NCBI GenBank assembly: GCA_963791635.1 | Contig: CAWBTC010000018.1 | Span: 62,001 to 126,000 of the forward strand | DNA length: 64,000 nt | From: VFMC01 sp963791635 | GTDB taxonomy: Bacteria > Actinomycetota > Acidimicrobiia > Acidimicrobiales > Ilumatobacteraceae | Reading direction: 5' to 3' | Part shown: positions 41,893 through 51,334 of the stretch, one piece after another | Layout of the letters: every line of letters starts with the position of its first letter | Numbering within the stretch: position 1 is the first letter of the stretch | Made by a program: the position numbers and the translations under genes | The notes under the pieces: generated by a model | Databases searched by the model: none | Told to the model about the DNA's origin: nothing | Seen by the model: the letters and a program-made list of their open reading frames with translations, nothing else

Positions 41893-43479
41893 TCACCCGA
41901 CGAGGGTGTCGACCGAGATGATGCCGGGCGACCGACGCAGCGACTCGACGACATCGGCTGGCACCACCGCGGTCGGCGCGATCAGCATCACGGCGGTGCC
42001 GGGCACGGCCGCGCGGCCGACGTCCATGTCGGCGATGTTGATGCCGGCGTCACCGAGCAGCGTGCCGACAGTGCCGATCACACCAGGCCGATCGTCGTTC
42101 TTCACCATCAGCATGTTCGCGGCCGGTGGCACGTCGAACACGTGCTCGTCGATCACGACGATGCGCTGCTCACCACGACGGCCGACGATGGCACCCGAGA
42201 TCTCATGGCCGCCACCTCGGACGGTGATCAGGTTGACGAAGTCGGCAGCAGTGGCGCAGTTCGTCTCGCGCACTTCGAGGCCGGCGTCCTTCGCGAGCTG
42301 TGGCGCGTTCACATACGTGACCGGCTCGTCGCTGAACAACCCGAAGAAGCCCTTGAGCGCGGCAAGGGTGACGATGCGGGTGTCGTAGCCGGCGATGTCG
42401 CCGTCGCAACACACCTCGAGCGTCGCCGACGACGAGTCCGCCGGCAGCGAACCCGGCAGAGAACCCGACAGTGAGGCGAAGAGCCGGCCGAGGCGCTCCG
42501 CGAGCGGCAGGTACGGCCTCAGCGTCTCGTTCGCCTCGGCCGCGTTCACATTGACCGCGAACGGCACGAACTCGCCGGCGAGGGCCAGCTGCACCATGTC
42601 GGCGATCGTGTCGCCGGCCTTGTCCTGGGCCTCACGCGTGGAAGCGCCGAGGTGCGGCGTGACGACGACGCTGTCGAGGGCGAACAGCGGCGAGCTGATC
42701 GTGGGCTCGGTGGCGAACACATCGAGCGCGGCACCGGCGATGATGCCTTCACGGATCGCGTCGGCGAGATCCTGCTCCACCACGATGCCGCCACGGGCGA
42801 CGTTGATCACACGCAGGCTGGGCTTGGCCTTCAGCAGCAGATCGCGGTTGATGAGACCGGTGGTCTCCTTCGTCTTCGGCAAGTGGATCGTGACGAAGTC
42901 CGCCTCGTTGATGAGCTGGTCGAGCCCGAGCAGCTCGACCCCCATCTGGCGGGCACGATCGACGGAGACGAACGGGTCGTAGGCCACGAGGCGCATCCCG
43001 AATGCCTTGGCCCGGTCGGCGACGAGCTTGCCGATACGGCCGAGACCGACGATGCCGAGCACCTTGTCGGCCAGCTCCACGCCCTCCCACCGGCTGCGCT
43101 CCCAGCGGCCCTGGGTGAGCGCGGCGTGTGCCTGGGGCACGTTGCGCGCCTGCGCGAGCAGCAGCGCCATCGTGTGCTCAGCGGCCGAGATGATGTTGCT
43201 CTGTGGCGCGTTCACGACCATCACGCCACGTCGGGTGGCGGCGTCGACGTCGACGTTGTCGAGTCCGATACCCGCCCGGCCGACGACCATCAGGTCGCTG
43301 CCGGCCTCGAGCACCTCGGGAGTCACCTGAGTGGCTGAGCGGATGATGAGTGCGTTGGCGCCGACGATGTGGGTCAGCAGTTGAGACAGATCGAGTTGCA
43401 CGTCCACGTCGTGGCCGGCGGCGCGAAGTCGGTCGAGGCCGCCCTCGGCGATCTCTTCGGTGACGAGGATGCGTGCCAT
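41893..43479 (-). CDS. serA: D-3-phosphoglycerate dehydrogenase
   Basis: SerA oxidises 3-phosphoglycerate with NAD, starting serine synthesis. The 528-residue product is the long form with substrate domain, NAD domain (VLGIVGLGRIGKLVADRAKA; FVTIHLPKTKETTGLINRDL; catalytic Arg in INVARGGIVVE; Glu in DVFATEPT; His in VVVTPHLGASTREAQ), an intervening domain (about 315-450) and a C-terminal ACT domain (MLMVKNDDRPGVIGTVGTLL) that binds serine. Start ATG 43479 gives the usual length; ATG 43488 is possible. It is divergent from the membrane protein gene and convergent with pyrF. Confidence 0.95.
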   Translation of the reverse strand: MARILVTEEIAEGGLDRLRAAGHDVDVQLDLSQLLTHIVGANALIIRSATQVTPEVLEAGSDLMVVGRAGIGLDNVDVDAATRRGVMVVNAPQSNIISAAEHTMALLLAQARNVPQAHAALTQGRWERSRWEGVELADKVLGIVGLGRIGKLVADRAKAFGMRLVAYDPFVSVDRARQMGVELLGLDQLINEADFVTIHLPKTKETTGLINRDLLLKAKPSLRVINVARGGIVVEQDLADAIREGIIAGAALDVFATEPTISSPLFALDSVVVTPHLGASTREAQDKAGDTIADMVQLALAGEFVPFAVNVNAAEANETLRPYLPLAERLGRLFASLSGSLPGSLPADSSSATLEVCCDGDIAGYDTRIVTLAALKGFFGLFSDEPVTYVNAPQLAKDAGLEVRETNCATAADFVNLITVRGGGHEISGAIVGRRGEQRIVVIDEHVFDVPPAANMLMVKNDDRPGVIGTVGTLLGDAGINIADMDVGRAAVPGTAVMLIAPTAVVPADVVESLRRSPGIISVDTLVG

Positions 43480-43609
43480 CGGGTCCATCGTTACCGTCTC
43501 GATCGGGGCATCGGAACCGAGGTGAACAATTCGTTCACGACGTCGACGGCGGGTGCGACCTGGAGCCCGTCCACCAGTGACGAACCCGGCGCTCCCTAGG
43601 CTGCGCGGC

Positions 43610-44761
43610 GTGGGAGCCCGCAACACCGAGATCGAGCGTTGGTTCATCCGTCGTGGCGTGCCTCACTTCATCGACGACTACGCCCCCACCACCGACATCT
43701 GGAACCGCAGTCTGCCGATGCTGGTCATCGCCTATGTCGCAGGCGGCCTGAACGCGCTGAACCTGCGCGACTGGACCTGGCAGCGCAACGTCGTGACCGC
43801 GCTCGTGGTGATCGTGGTGCTGTTCGCCGGGTGGGCGGTCACCAACGTGGCCCGGCATCGGCGAGCGTTCGACGTGCCCGACGTGGTGGGCACGCCAGAG
43901 CTCGGCCTGTTCCTGATCGGCCCCACCATCCCATCGCTGGTGTTCGGGCAGTGGGGCGACGCGCTTCAGGCACTGGTCGAGGGCGCCGCCATCCTCGTGA
44001 TCATCTTCCTGGCCACGAGCTACGCCGTCCTGGCGCTGCTCGGCTGGGCCGCCCGCCGCAGCGCTGCGCAGCTGCCAACGCTCGCGAGTCTCGTGGTGCG
44101 CGCGCTCCCGCTGCTCCTGCTGTTCACCACCTTCTTGTTCATCAACGCCGAGGTGTGGCAGGTGGCGGGCACCCTCACCGGGCTCCCGTACGTGGCCACG
44201 CTTGCGATCTTCTTCGTGCTCGGCGCAGTGTTCGTGCTGTCGCGAGTGCCCGGGATCATGCGCGGTCTCGCGACGTTCGCCACGTGGGACGAGGTCCGCG
44301 ACGCCGCTGCGGGCACACCTGCGGGTGTGGTGGGAATGCCCGATGCCGGTGAGCCACCGGAGTTCGCGCTGTCTCGTCGACAGAAGGTGAACGCTGCATT
44401 GGTGACGGTCTTCAGCCAATCGCTCCAGATCACCTTCGTCGCGCTGCTGCTGACGCTGTTCTTCGCACTGTTCGGATTTCTGGCCATCCCCGAGACAACC
44501 ACCGCAGCATGGACCGGGCTCGACCAGGTGCGCGTGATCGTCAAGCTCGGTGTGGGTGACCGCACGTTGGTGATCACCGAGCCGCTGCTGCGGGTGGCCG
44601 GGTTTCTCGGTGCGTTCACCGGGATGTACTTCACCGTCGTGCTCTCCACCGACGGCACCTACCGAGACGAGTTCGCCGACGACGTCGGCCCCCAGATCCG
44701 CCAGGCGCTCGCCGTTCGCGTCGCCTATCTGCACCACCGGCTCCGCACCGATCCCTCCTGA
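43610..44761 (+). CDS. Polytopic membrane protein of unknown function
   Basis: The 383-residue product has a short cytoplasmic N terminus (GARNTEIERWFIRRGVPHFI) and several membrane helices: LVIAYVAGG, VTALVVIVVLFAGWAV, LVIIFLATSYAVLALLGW, LPLLLLFTTFLFI, YVATLAIFFVLGAVFVL, FVALLLTLFFALFGFLAI and LRVAGFLGAFTGMYFTVVL. It resembles conserved actinobacterial integral membrane proteins, but I cannot assign a role. GTG 43610 follows TAGGCT by seven bases, indicating a leaderless start. Confidence 0.75.
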   Translation: MGARNTEIERWFIRRGVPHFIDDYAPTTDIWNRSLPMLVIAYVAGGLNALNLRDWTWQRNVVTALVVIVVLFAGWAVTNVARHRRAFDVPDVVGTPELGLFLIGPTIPSLVFGQWGDALQALVEGAAILVIIFLATSYAVLALLGWAARRSAAQLPTLASLVVRALPLLLLFTTFLFINAEVWQVAGTLTGLPYVATLAIFFVLGAVFVLSRVPGIMRGLATFATWDEVRDAAAGTPAGVVGMPDAGEPPEFALSRRQKVNAALVTVFSQSLQITFVALLLTLFFALFGFLAIPETTTAAWTGLDQVRVIVKLGVGDRTLVITEPLLRVAGFLGAFTGMYFTVVLSTDGTYRDEFADDVGPQIRQALAVRVAYLHHRLRTDPS

Positions 44762-44896
44762 CCAGCTCCGAGACCTCACCGGCCAATCGCGTCGACATCT
44801 CCTGGACGTCGCGTGAGCGCTCCGGGCCGGGTAGCTTGCGATCCACATGGCCGCCATCGTGGTCGGCCAGGTCAGATGCTGTTCCCGGAGGTTCGC

Positions 44897-45313
44897 ATGT
44901 CGCACGAGTTCCTGTCGCCCGCCTGGATGGAGGCTGCCCGCGAGATCCGCGGGAAGTACGCCGACCAGGCCACCAAGGTCACCACCAGCATTCGCATGAA
45001 CCAGGTGATCACCGAAGTGCCCGAGACCGTCGCGGGCGACCAGACCATCAAGACCTTCATGGACACCTCCTCGGGCGCTGTGGTGATGGAACTGGGCGAG
45101 CTCGAAGCCGCCGACCTCACGGTCACCACCGACTACGCCACCGCGTACAAGCTCTTCGTCGAGCAGGACCAGGCTGCCGGCATGCAGGCGTTCATGGCAG
45201 GCAAGATCAAGGTGCAGGGCGACATGATGAAGATGATGGCGATGCAGACCTCGATGCCCAACGACGAGATCGCCAAGACGATCGCTCAGGAGATCAAGGA
45301 CATCACCGCATGA
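44897..45313 (+). CDS. SCP2 sterol-binding domain protein
   Basis: The 138-residue cytoplasmic protein has an SCP2-like lipid-binding fold with the typical end VTTDYATAYKLFVEQDQAAG, MQAFMAGKIKVQGDMMKMMA. It would bind a hydrophobic ligand such as an acyl-CoA or steroid-like lipid. ATG 44897 has GGAGG seven bases upstream, one of the few canonical ribosome binding sites in the window. The next gene starts only after a gap with a Pho box. Confidence 0.85.
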   Translation: MSHEFLSPAWMEAAREIRGKYADQATKVTTSIRMNQVITEVPETVAGDQTIKTFMDTSSGAVVMELGELEAADLTVTTDYATAYKLFVEQDQAAGMQAFMAGKIKVQGDMMKMMAMQTSMPNDEIAKTIAQEIKDITA

Positions 45314-45351
45314 TCAGGTGATCATCATGTTCTGATCGCTCGTCGGTCGGT

Positions 45352-45406
45352 CGGTGTTCGTTCGGTGTCCAGCCCGTGTCCAGCCGGTGTTCAGTCGGTG
45401 TTCAGA
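45352..45406 (+). promoter_or_regulatory. Pho box: five tandem 11-bp direct repeats
   Basis: Five contiguous 11-base units: CGGTGTTCGTT, CGGTGTCCAGC, CCGTGTCCAGC, CGGTGTTCAGT, CGGTGTTCAGA (45352-45406). Eleven-base direct repeats with a GTTCA-like core are how actinobacterial PhoP binds DNA. The last unit lies where a -35 box would be, 10 bases before TACGGT (45416-45421), as expected for direct activation. The gene downstream encodes a PhoX phosphatase. Confidence 0.78.
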
Positions 45407-45456
45407 GGAGTTTCCTACGGTTCGAAGGTGACATCCCCCCGACCGAAAGGGTCCTC

Positions 45457-47325
45457 ATGACCATCGACATGACCAGCGACGACACGATCAGCAATGCTTC
45501 GGCAAACCGGACGTTCGAAGACGTCCTCGCCGCCCGTCTCACCCGGCGCACGGTGATGGCGGGCGGTCTCGCGACCGCAGCTGCCACGTTGTTCGGCGGG
45601 TCCGCAGCCGTCGCTTCGCGGCCTGTCGACGTTCGCACCTCGTCGCTGCCGCTCCGCCGTGGCAACGACGGATCCGGCATCGGCTTCACGTCGATCCCAC
45701 TGCAGGCAGGTCCGTGGCCGACCATCGCCCCCGAGTACGAGTGGAGCGTCCTGATCCCCTGGCGCGAGAAGCTCGACGGCAGCGGCACGTCGTTCCCGTA
45801 CGGCCTGACCGCCGACGAGCAGGCCGGGTCGATCGGCATCGGCCACGACGGCATGTGGTACTTCGGCAACAACAAGCGCGGCCTGCTGTGCATCAACCAC
45901 GAGTTCGGATCGACTCCCCACGTGATCGGCAAGCCGGCCCCCACATCGATCGACGACGTACGCGTCATGCAGCACGCCCACGGCGTCAGCGTGGTGAAGA
46001 TCGAGCGGTCCGACGACGACGGCCCCACCTCCTGGAGGATGCGCGCCGACAAGCGCAACCGACGCATCCACGTCAACACCACCGTCGTGTTCAGCGGACC
46101 CGCTGCGTCGAGCGCACTGCTGCAGACCGCGGCCGGCAACCCCACGCTCGGAACGCTCAACAACTGCGCGAACGGGTACACGCCGTGGGGCACCTACCTC
46201 ACGTGCGAGGAGAACTTCAACGGCTACTTCGGCCGGAAGACCGCCGGAACGAACACCGTGGAGCAGGCCCGCTACGGCTTCTCGGCGAACGGCTTCGGCT
46301 ACGCCTGGCACCAGTTCGACGATCGCTTCGACCTGTCGAACCCTGCCTACTCCAACGAGGAGCACCGCTTCGGCTGGGTGGTCGAGATCGATCCCGAGAA
46401 GCCGAACAGTGCGCCGGTCAAGCGCACTGCGCTCGGCCGCTTCAAGCACGAGGGCGCCACGTTCGTCGAGGGCCAGGGCGGCAGGGCCGTCGTCTACACC
46501 GGAGATGACGAGCGGTTCGACTACATCTACCGGTACGTGTCTGCCAAGAACTGGCGCTCGATGCGGGCCAAGGGCATCAGCCCCCTCGACGAAGGCACGC
46601 TGTACGTCGCCGCGTTCGACGACGATGGCACCGGTCGGTGGCTCGAGCTCAGCCCGAACAACCCGGCGCTGGCGGGTTGGACCCTCGACCGGATCCTCGT
46701 GCACACCCGCCTCGCCGCTGATGCGGTCGGTGCGACCAAGATGGACCGGCCCGAGTGGATCACACAGGGCGCCGATGGACAGATGTACTGCACCCTCACC
46801 AACAACACGAACCGAGGAGTGGGGACGAACCCCGGCACCAATGCTGCGAACCCGACGGTGAACAACCAATGGGGGCACATCATCCGTTGGCGCGACAGCG
46901 AGCGCCATACCGGTCTCACCTTCACGTGGGACATCTTCGTCCTCGCGAAGGACGTCACCGACGCAGACGGCCAGATGTTCGGATCTCCCGACGGGATCTG
47001 GGCCGATCCCGACGGTCGCGTGTTCATCGAGACCGACGGAGCACAGCCCGGCGTGAACAACGATCAGTTGCTCGTGGCCGACAGCGTGACGAAGGAGATC
47101 CGACGCCTGTTCACCGGTGTGAGGAGCTGCGAGGTCACCGGCATCACCGTGACTCCGGATCGGCGCACGATGTTCGTCAACCTCCAACACCCGGGCGACG
47201 GCAACCCGGCCAGCTCCAACTTCCCCGTGGGTGGACCCGGCGTCGCCGCCGACCCAGCTGGTCCCGTCCCGCGCGACGCAACGATCGTCATCACGCGCCG
47301 GGATGGCAAGGTGATCGGGAGCTGA
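45457..47325 (+). CDS. PhoX-family alkaline phosphatase (DUF839), Tat-exported
   Basis: The 622-residue product has a Tat signal (ARLTRRTVMAGGLATAAATL, twin Arg at 30-31) and the PhoX/DUF839 beta-propeller fold: GIGHDGMWYFGNNKRGLLCI, NHEFGSTPHV, NCANGYTPWGTYLTCEENFN, FGWVVEIDPEKPNSAPVKRT, HEGATFVEGQGGRAVVYTGD and SPDGIWADPDGRVFIETDGA. PhoX enzymes are Ca/Fe-dependent secreted phosphomonoesterases made under phosphate starvation. ATG 45457 follows a promoter with a Pho box. There is no PhoU/PhoR neighbour. Confidence 0.9.
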   Translation: MTIDMTSDDTISNASANRTFEDVLAARLTRRTVMAGGLATAAATLFGGSAAVASRPVDVRTSSLPLRRGNDGSGIGFTSIPLQAGPWPTIAPEYEWSVLIPWREKLDGSGTSFPYGLTADEQAGSIGIGHDGMWYFGNNKRGLLCINHEFGSTPHVIGKPAPTSIDDVRVMQHAHGVSVVKIERSDDDGPTSWRMRADKRNRRIHVNTTVVFSGPAASSALLQTAAGNPTLGTLNNCANGYTPWGTYLTCEENFNGYFGRKTAGTNTVEQARYGFSANGFGYAWHQFDDRFDLSNPAYSNEEHRFGWVVEIDPEKPNSAPVKRTALGRFKHEGATFVEGQGGRAVVYTGDDERFDYIYRYVSAKNWRSMRAKGISPLDEGTLYVAAFDDDGTGRWLELSPNNPALAGWTLDRILVHTRLAADAVGATKMDRPEWITQGADGQMYCTLTNNTNRGVGTNPGTNAANPTVNNQWGHIIRWRDSERHTGLTFTWDIFVLAKDVTDADGQMFGSPDGIWADPDGRVFIETDGAQPGVNNDQLLVADSVTKEIRRLFTGVRSCEVTGITVTPDRRTMFVNLQHPGDGNPASSNFPVGGPGVAADPAGPVPRDATIVITRRDGKVIGS

Positions 47326-47452
47326 CTCCTCCAGACCATGGCCGCGAACGGCCGCGCGACGGCCGCGGGCAGGAATGGCCATGGTCATGGTCGTGGTCGT
47401 CGTCACGGCCGGGCTCGAGGAGGGACGAGGATCGGTGAGCTCCGACCAAGCG

Positions 47453-47479
47453 GGGGGTCAGGCGCGCGGCCTGACCCCC
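47453..47479. terminator. Hairpin between convergent phoX and SDR genes
   Basis: GGGGGTCAGGC (47453-47463) pairs perfectly with GCCTGACCCCC (47469-47479). It sits between two convergent genes, so it probably ends transcription from both sides, although neither strand has a clear T-run. Confidence 0.55.
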
Positions 47480-47485
47480 GGTGGC

Positions 47486-48364
47486 TCAGATCGGACGAGC
47501 GAGCGGAGCCAACGCGTCGGTCAACTCGGACACGCTCCAACGTGAGTCGCGATCGACCCCTTGACCTCGTGACCAGCTCTCGATCATGGTGACGTTGCCA
47601 CCCTGCACGAGGAACGTCTCACCCGTGAAGGCACATCCCTCGCTGGCGAGGTAGGCCACGAGCGGCGAGATGTTCGCGGGGTCCCATTGGTCGAAGCTGT
47701 CGGCTTTGGGGGTCATGATGTCTTCGAGACCGGGCGTCGCAAGGGTGAGCCGAGTGCGGGCCCCGGGAGCGATCGTGTTGCTCTTCACGTGGTACCGGAC
47801 GAGCTCCTTGGCGACGATCTGGCTGAACGTCGCGATGCCGGTCTTGGCCGCGCCGTAGTTGCTCTGGCCTGGGTTCGCGAACAAACCGGACGTGGACGAG
47901 GTGTGCACGAGGTTACGCGGCTTGGTGACGCCCGCCTTGAACTGCTCGCGCCAATAAGCGGCCGCCCAGCGGGTCGGAGCGAAGTGACCCTTGAGATGGA
48001 CCGCGATCACGGCGTCCCACTCCTCTTCGGTCATGTTCACCAGCACGCGGTCGCGCAAGATGCCGGCGTTGTTGACGAGGATGTCGAGGTCACCGAAGTG
48101 CTCGATCGCGGCATTGATCATCCGCTGCGCACCCTGCCAGTCGGCGACGTTCTCGCCGTTGACGACCGCCTCGCCACCCATGGCCTCGATCTCTTCGACC
48201 ACCTGCTGGGCCGGCGAGATGTCGGCACCTGTGCCGTCGTTGGTGGCACCGAGGTCGTTCACCACAACCTTGGCGCCCTCCGCGGCGAACAGCAGTGCGT
48301 GCTCACGGCCGATGCCGCGGCCGGCACCGGTGATGATCGCCACGCGGCCGTCGAGTGCACCCAT
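47486..48364 (-). CDS. Short-chain dehydrogenase/reductase
   Basis: The 292-residue product is a classical SDR: NAD(P)-binding TGAGRGIGREHALLF, VVVNDLGATNDGTG, ILVNNAGILRDRVL, catalytic Ser in HTSSTSGLFAN and Tyr/Lys in SNYGAAKTGIA. The VNDLG and NAGILRD sequences resemble SDRs acting on 3-hydroxyacyl-CoA (peroxisomal multifunctional enzyme type), so lipid or steroid metabolism is plausible. ATG 48364 is chosen by family similarity; the frame is open upstream only across a tandem repeat. Five 10-bp repeats precede it. Confidence 0.88.
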   Translation of the reverse strand: MGALDGRVAIITGAGRGIGREHALLFAAEGAKVVVNDLGATNDGTGADISPAQQVVEEIEAMGGEAVVNGENVADWQGAQRMINAAIEHFGDLDILVNNAGILRDRVLVNMTEEEWDAVIAVHLKGHFAPTRWAAAYWREQFKAGVTKPRNLVHTSSTSGLFANPGQSNYGAAKTGIATFSQIVAKELVRYHVKSNTIAPGARTRLTLATPGLEDIMTPKADSFDQWDPANISPLVAYLASEGCAFTGETFLVQGGNVTMIESWSRGQGVDRDSRWSVSELTDALAPLARPI

Positions 48365-48380
48365 GTTCGGAACCCCTGTC

Positions 48381-48430
48381 TTGATGTGTCTTGATGTGTC
48401 TTGATGTGTCTTGAAGTGACTTGAAACGTC
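48381..48430. repeat. Five 10-bp tandem repeats upstream of the SDR gene
   Basis: TTGATGTGTC three times (48381-48410), then the variants TTGAAGTGAC and TTGAAACGTC. The 10-base period places every unit on one face of the helix. It lies 16 bases before the SDR start codon, so it may be a regulator-binding array or a variable tract. Confidence 0.85.
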
Positions 48431-48587
48431 TGGAGCCTGAACACGGTCGGCGTGGTCGTCAGGGCTGGTCACGCCGCTCGCGAACGCAGACGACCGGAGT
48501 GCGATCGCACGCTAGCGACAACGCTGCGTCGGACGCGACTCGAAGCCGTCCCGGGACCCTCATCGGTCGGGCCGCTTCCGGTGGAGT

Positions 48588-51131
48588 TCAGGCCGGAGGA
48601 GCCTCGGTCGCCAAGGGTGGCTGCACCTCGAAGGTCAGGTCGATCAGCGTGCCTCGCGGGAACGTGGCACCGCCACCGATCGACACGCCGCCAACCTCGG
48701 CGAGCACGTTCACCCCGGCGGGATCGCCCTTCACCTGGCCGAGGCCGAGACCGGCCGCCGCGAGTGCGTCGGTGGCCTGCTGAACCGTGAGGCCGGCCAA
48801 CGGCGGAACCGAGATGAGGTCGGGCCCCTTGGACACCACGACCGCCACCGTCGCACCCGGTGCCACGGCCGTCCCGGGGACAGGCTCCTGGGCGATGATC
48901 GATCCGGCAGGCACCGCGACGCTGAACTCCTCCAACGAGATGACGACCACCAGGTCGAGCGCCTCGATCGCAGCCGTTGCGTCAGCCAGTGTGAGCGCCG
49001 ACACGTCGGGAACTGCACGTGGCTCCGGGCCGGACGACACAACGACCACGACAGCCGTGCCGGGCAGCACGGTGTCCCCCGCCGCCAGCGCCGGCTGATC
49101 GGGCACGGTCCACGAGATGATCTCGTCGACGGGCACCTCGTCGCTGAACTCCCGCTCACCGATCTCGAGTACGAGACCGAGCTCGAGCAGGTCGGCGGTG
49201 GCCTGTTCCACCGTCGCGCCGACGACCTCGGGCAGTACCCGCGGCGCCGGTCCGGTGCTGACGACCAGGGTGAGGTCGTCACCCTCCTCGAGCGTGGTGC
49301 CCGCGGGCGGATCGGTGCGGATCACCACGCCGACGGGGATCACGTCGTCAGATTCATCGAGGGTCAGCACGTTCCAGCCGAACTCGCTGACCATGTTCAG
49401 TGCCTCGCCCTGGTTGCGAAGCGCGAGGTCGGGGACATCGTTCGACTCGGTACGACCGATCCACACGAGCAGGCCGCCACCGACGGCTACGACCGCCAGC
49501 AGCGCGGCCAGCAAGATGACGAGGGTTCGACGCAGGCGACGCCTGTGTGTCGGCTCGGCGCCGTCGGGCTGAAATGGGGCCAGAGCGGCCTCAGCCTCGG
49601 TGGTGTCCTGATCAGCGGCGGGGTCGGCGGCGGGGTCTGCGGCGGGGCAGACGACATCGGTCAGCGACGTCGTGGCATCGACGTCAGGCTCTGGCGTGTC
49701 CGGAGTGACTGGCGTGCCGGGTGTGTCGGGTGTGTCGGCAACCGGCACGACTGGGGGAACACCGGCAGGCGGCGTTGCGGCGGCGGTGGTGGCCGCCGCG
49801 ACGGAGGTGGCCAACGCCTGTTCGTTGTCGTCGGGAGTCGGGGGCGTGGCATCGCCTGTTGCGGCTGCCGGCGTTGCCGCTGTCGCCGGACTCGTGGGAA
49901 CGACCGCCGTCGCCCGGGTCGGCTCGGGCAGCCACGGCTTGACGGGTACGCCGCTCGCGTCCGCCCCGCCTGCCTCGGCAGCACCGGCCTCGCCGGCCGC
50001 CACATCGGGTGCGGCCACTCGATCGGTCGTGACCTCGACGTCGCCGAGCTGGGCTGCATCGGTCGCCACAGCTTCGCCTGCATCCGGACGACGGATCATC
50101 CCCGACGGCGAGGTCGTGTCGGGCGCGACCGGTGCTGACGCGAAGACGCCGTCCGACACGAGGGCGAGCGGTGCTGGGCGGGGCAGCTTCTCGGCAGCTT
50201 GGTGCAACGCACGTCCGAACTCCGACGCCGTCGACCGATCGTGCGGATCAGGACGACCGGCACGCTCGAGCACGGCGGCGAGTGGGCCCAGGTCAGCGGA
50301 CACCGGCAGCAGCTTGTCCACCCGGTTCGACAGCGTGGCGACCGAGGAATCACCCACGAACGGCAGCTGGCCGGTGACCGCCTCGAGCAGGCACAGGCAC
50401 AGTGCATACACGTCACTCTTGGTGGTCGGCTCGTGCCCCTGTGCCTGCTCGGGCGACGCGAACTTGGCCTTTTCGATGTTCACCCCGGTGGGCTCCACCC
50501 ACCACGAATCGCTCACGAGCCCGGCGAGGCCGATGTCGGCGAGGCGGAGTCGACCGTCGCCACCGAACACCAGGTTCGCCGGACGGATGTCGCCGTGCAC
50601 GAAGCCGGCACGGTGGGCGATGTCGAGGCCGCGACACGCGTCGAGGCCGATCATCACCACCTGGGAGGGGCTCAGCTGACGGCCTCGATCGCGCAAGTCA
50701 CGCAGGCTCCCCCCGGTGAGGTTCTCGCACACCACGTAGTGCACCGTGCGGCCGCTCCACGTCGACGTACCGATGTCGATCACCTCGGTGAGGTTGGGAT
50801 GCGGAGCACGGGCGACCGCCTGCATGGTCGTGGCGAACCGTTCCTCGAAGCCCGGGCTCGCGCAGATGTCGGGGTGGACGATCTTCACCGCCACGGACCT
50901 CTGGGTCACCGTGTCGACCGCCTCGAACAACGCGACATCGGTGGCGGTTCCGCGCCGGCCGAGCAGCTGGAAGCGGCCTGCGAACACTCGACCACCGGTG
51001 GAACGTTCGATCGGACCGGTGGCATCGACACGTGCAGGCGCGGCATCGCCGATCGGCACCGCCACCTGGTCCTCGGACGGATCGGACTGGCCGCCGTCGG
51101 GCACGCTCGGAGACCCGTCCTGCTCGCTCAT
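48588..51131 (-). CDS. PASTA-domain serine/threonine protein kinase-like membrane protein
   Basis: The 847-residue product has a kinase domain (about 50-300) with Lys in RSVAVKIVHPD, the catalytic loop FVHGDIRPANLVF, a DIG in place of DFG (LADIGLAG) and ASPEQAQGHEPTTKSDVYAL. A long Ala/Pro/Thr/Asp-rich linker (about 330-545) follows, then one membrane helix (LVILLAALLAVVAVGGGLLV) and about four extracellular PASTA repeats (for example PRVLPEVVGATVEQATADLL, PRAVPDVSALTLADATAAIE). PASTA kinases sense cell-wall fragments. The Gly-rich loop is degenerate (GRRGTATDVALFE) and DFG is DIG, so activity may be weak. ATG 51131 follows TAGCGT by ten bases. Confidence 0.85.
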   Translation of the reverse strand: MSEQDGSPSVPDGGQSDPSEDQVAVPIGDAAPARVDATGPIERSTGGRVFAGRFQLLGRRGTATDVALFEAVDTVTQRSVAVKIVHPDICASPGFEERFATTMQAVARAPHPNLTEVIDIGTSTWSGRTVHYVVCENLTGGSLRDLRDRGRQLSPSQVVMIGLDACRGLDIAHRAGFVHGDIRPANLVFGGDGRLRLADIGLAGLVSDSWWVEPTGVNIEKAKFASPEQAQGHEPTTKSDVYALCLCLLEAVTGQLPFVGDSSVATLSNRVDKLLPVSADLGPLAAVLERAGRPDPHDRSTASEFGRALHQAAEKLPRPAPLALVSDGVFASAPVAPDTTSPSGMIRRPDAGEAVATDAAQLGDVEVTTDRVAAPDVAAGEAGAAEAGGADASGVPVKPWLPEPTRATAVVPTSPATAATPAAATGDATPPTPDDNEQALATSVAAATTAAATPPAGVPPVVPVADTPDTPGTPVTPDTPEPDVDATTSLTDVVCPAADPAADPAADQDTTEAEAALAPFQPDGAEPTHRRRLRRTLVILLAALLAVVAVGGGLLVWIGRTESNDVPDLALRNQGEALNMVSEFGWNVLTLDESDDVIPVGVVIRTDPPAGTTLEEGDDLTLVVSTGPAPRVLPEVVGATVEQATADLLELGLVLEIGEREFSDEVPVDEIISWTVPDQPALAAGDTVLPGTAVVVVVSSGPEPRAVPDVSALTLADATAAIEALDLVVVISLEEFSVAVPAGSIIAQEPVPGTAVAPGATVAVVVSKGPDLISVPPLAGLTVQQATDALAAAGLGLGQVKGDPAGVNVLAEVGGVSIGGGATFPRGTLIDLTFEVQPPLATEAPPA

Positions 51132-51334
51132 CGGAACCGCGACGCTAGCGGCTCGGTGCGCGCTCCGGGCGCGAGAGCTCGCGCGGACGGGGCGGGATGC
51201 GACCGGCTGCAAACGATGACCTGGGGCGTCGCGGAGGTGCCCGACATCGCCGATTCGAGCACGAACCACCACATGTGCGCGTCGCCGATGTGACGAGGGT
51301 GGAATCCGCCACGCCGGGCGCGAGACTGGGCAAC

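Noticed and set aside
49672..50679. Plus-strand frame of 335 codons antisense to the PASTA kinase
   Set aside because: Low-complexity mirror of the kinase linker; no start signals or motifs.
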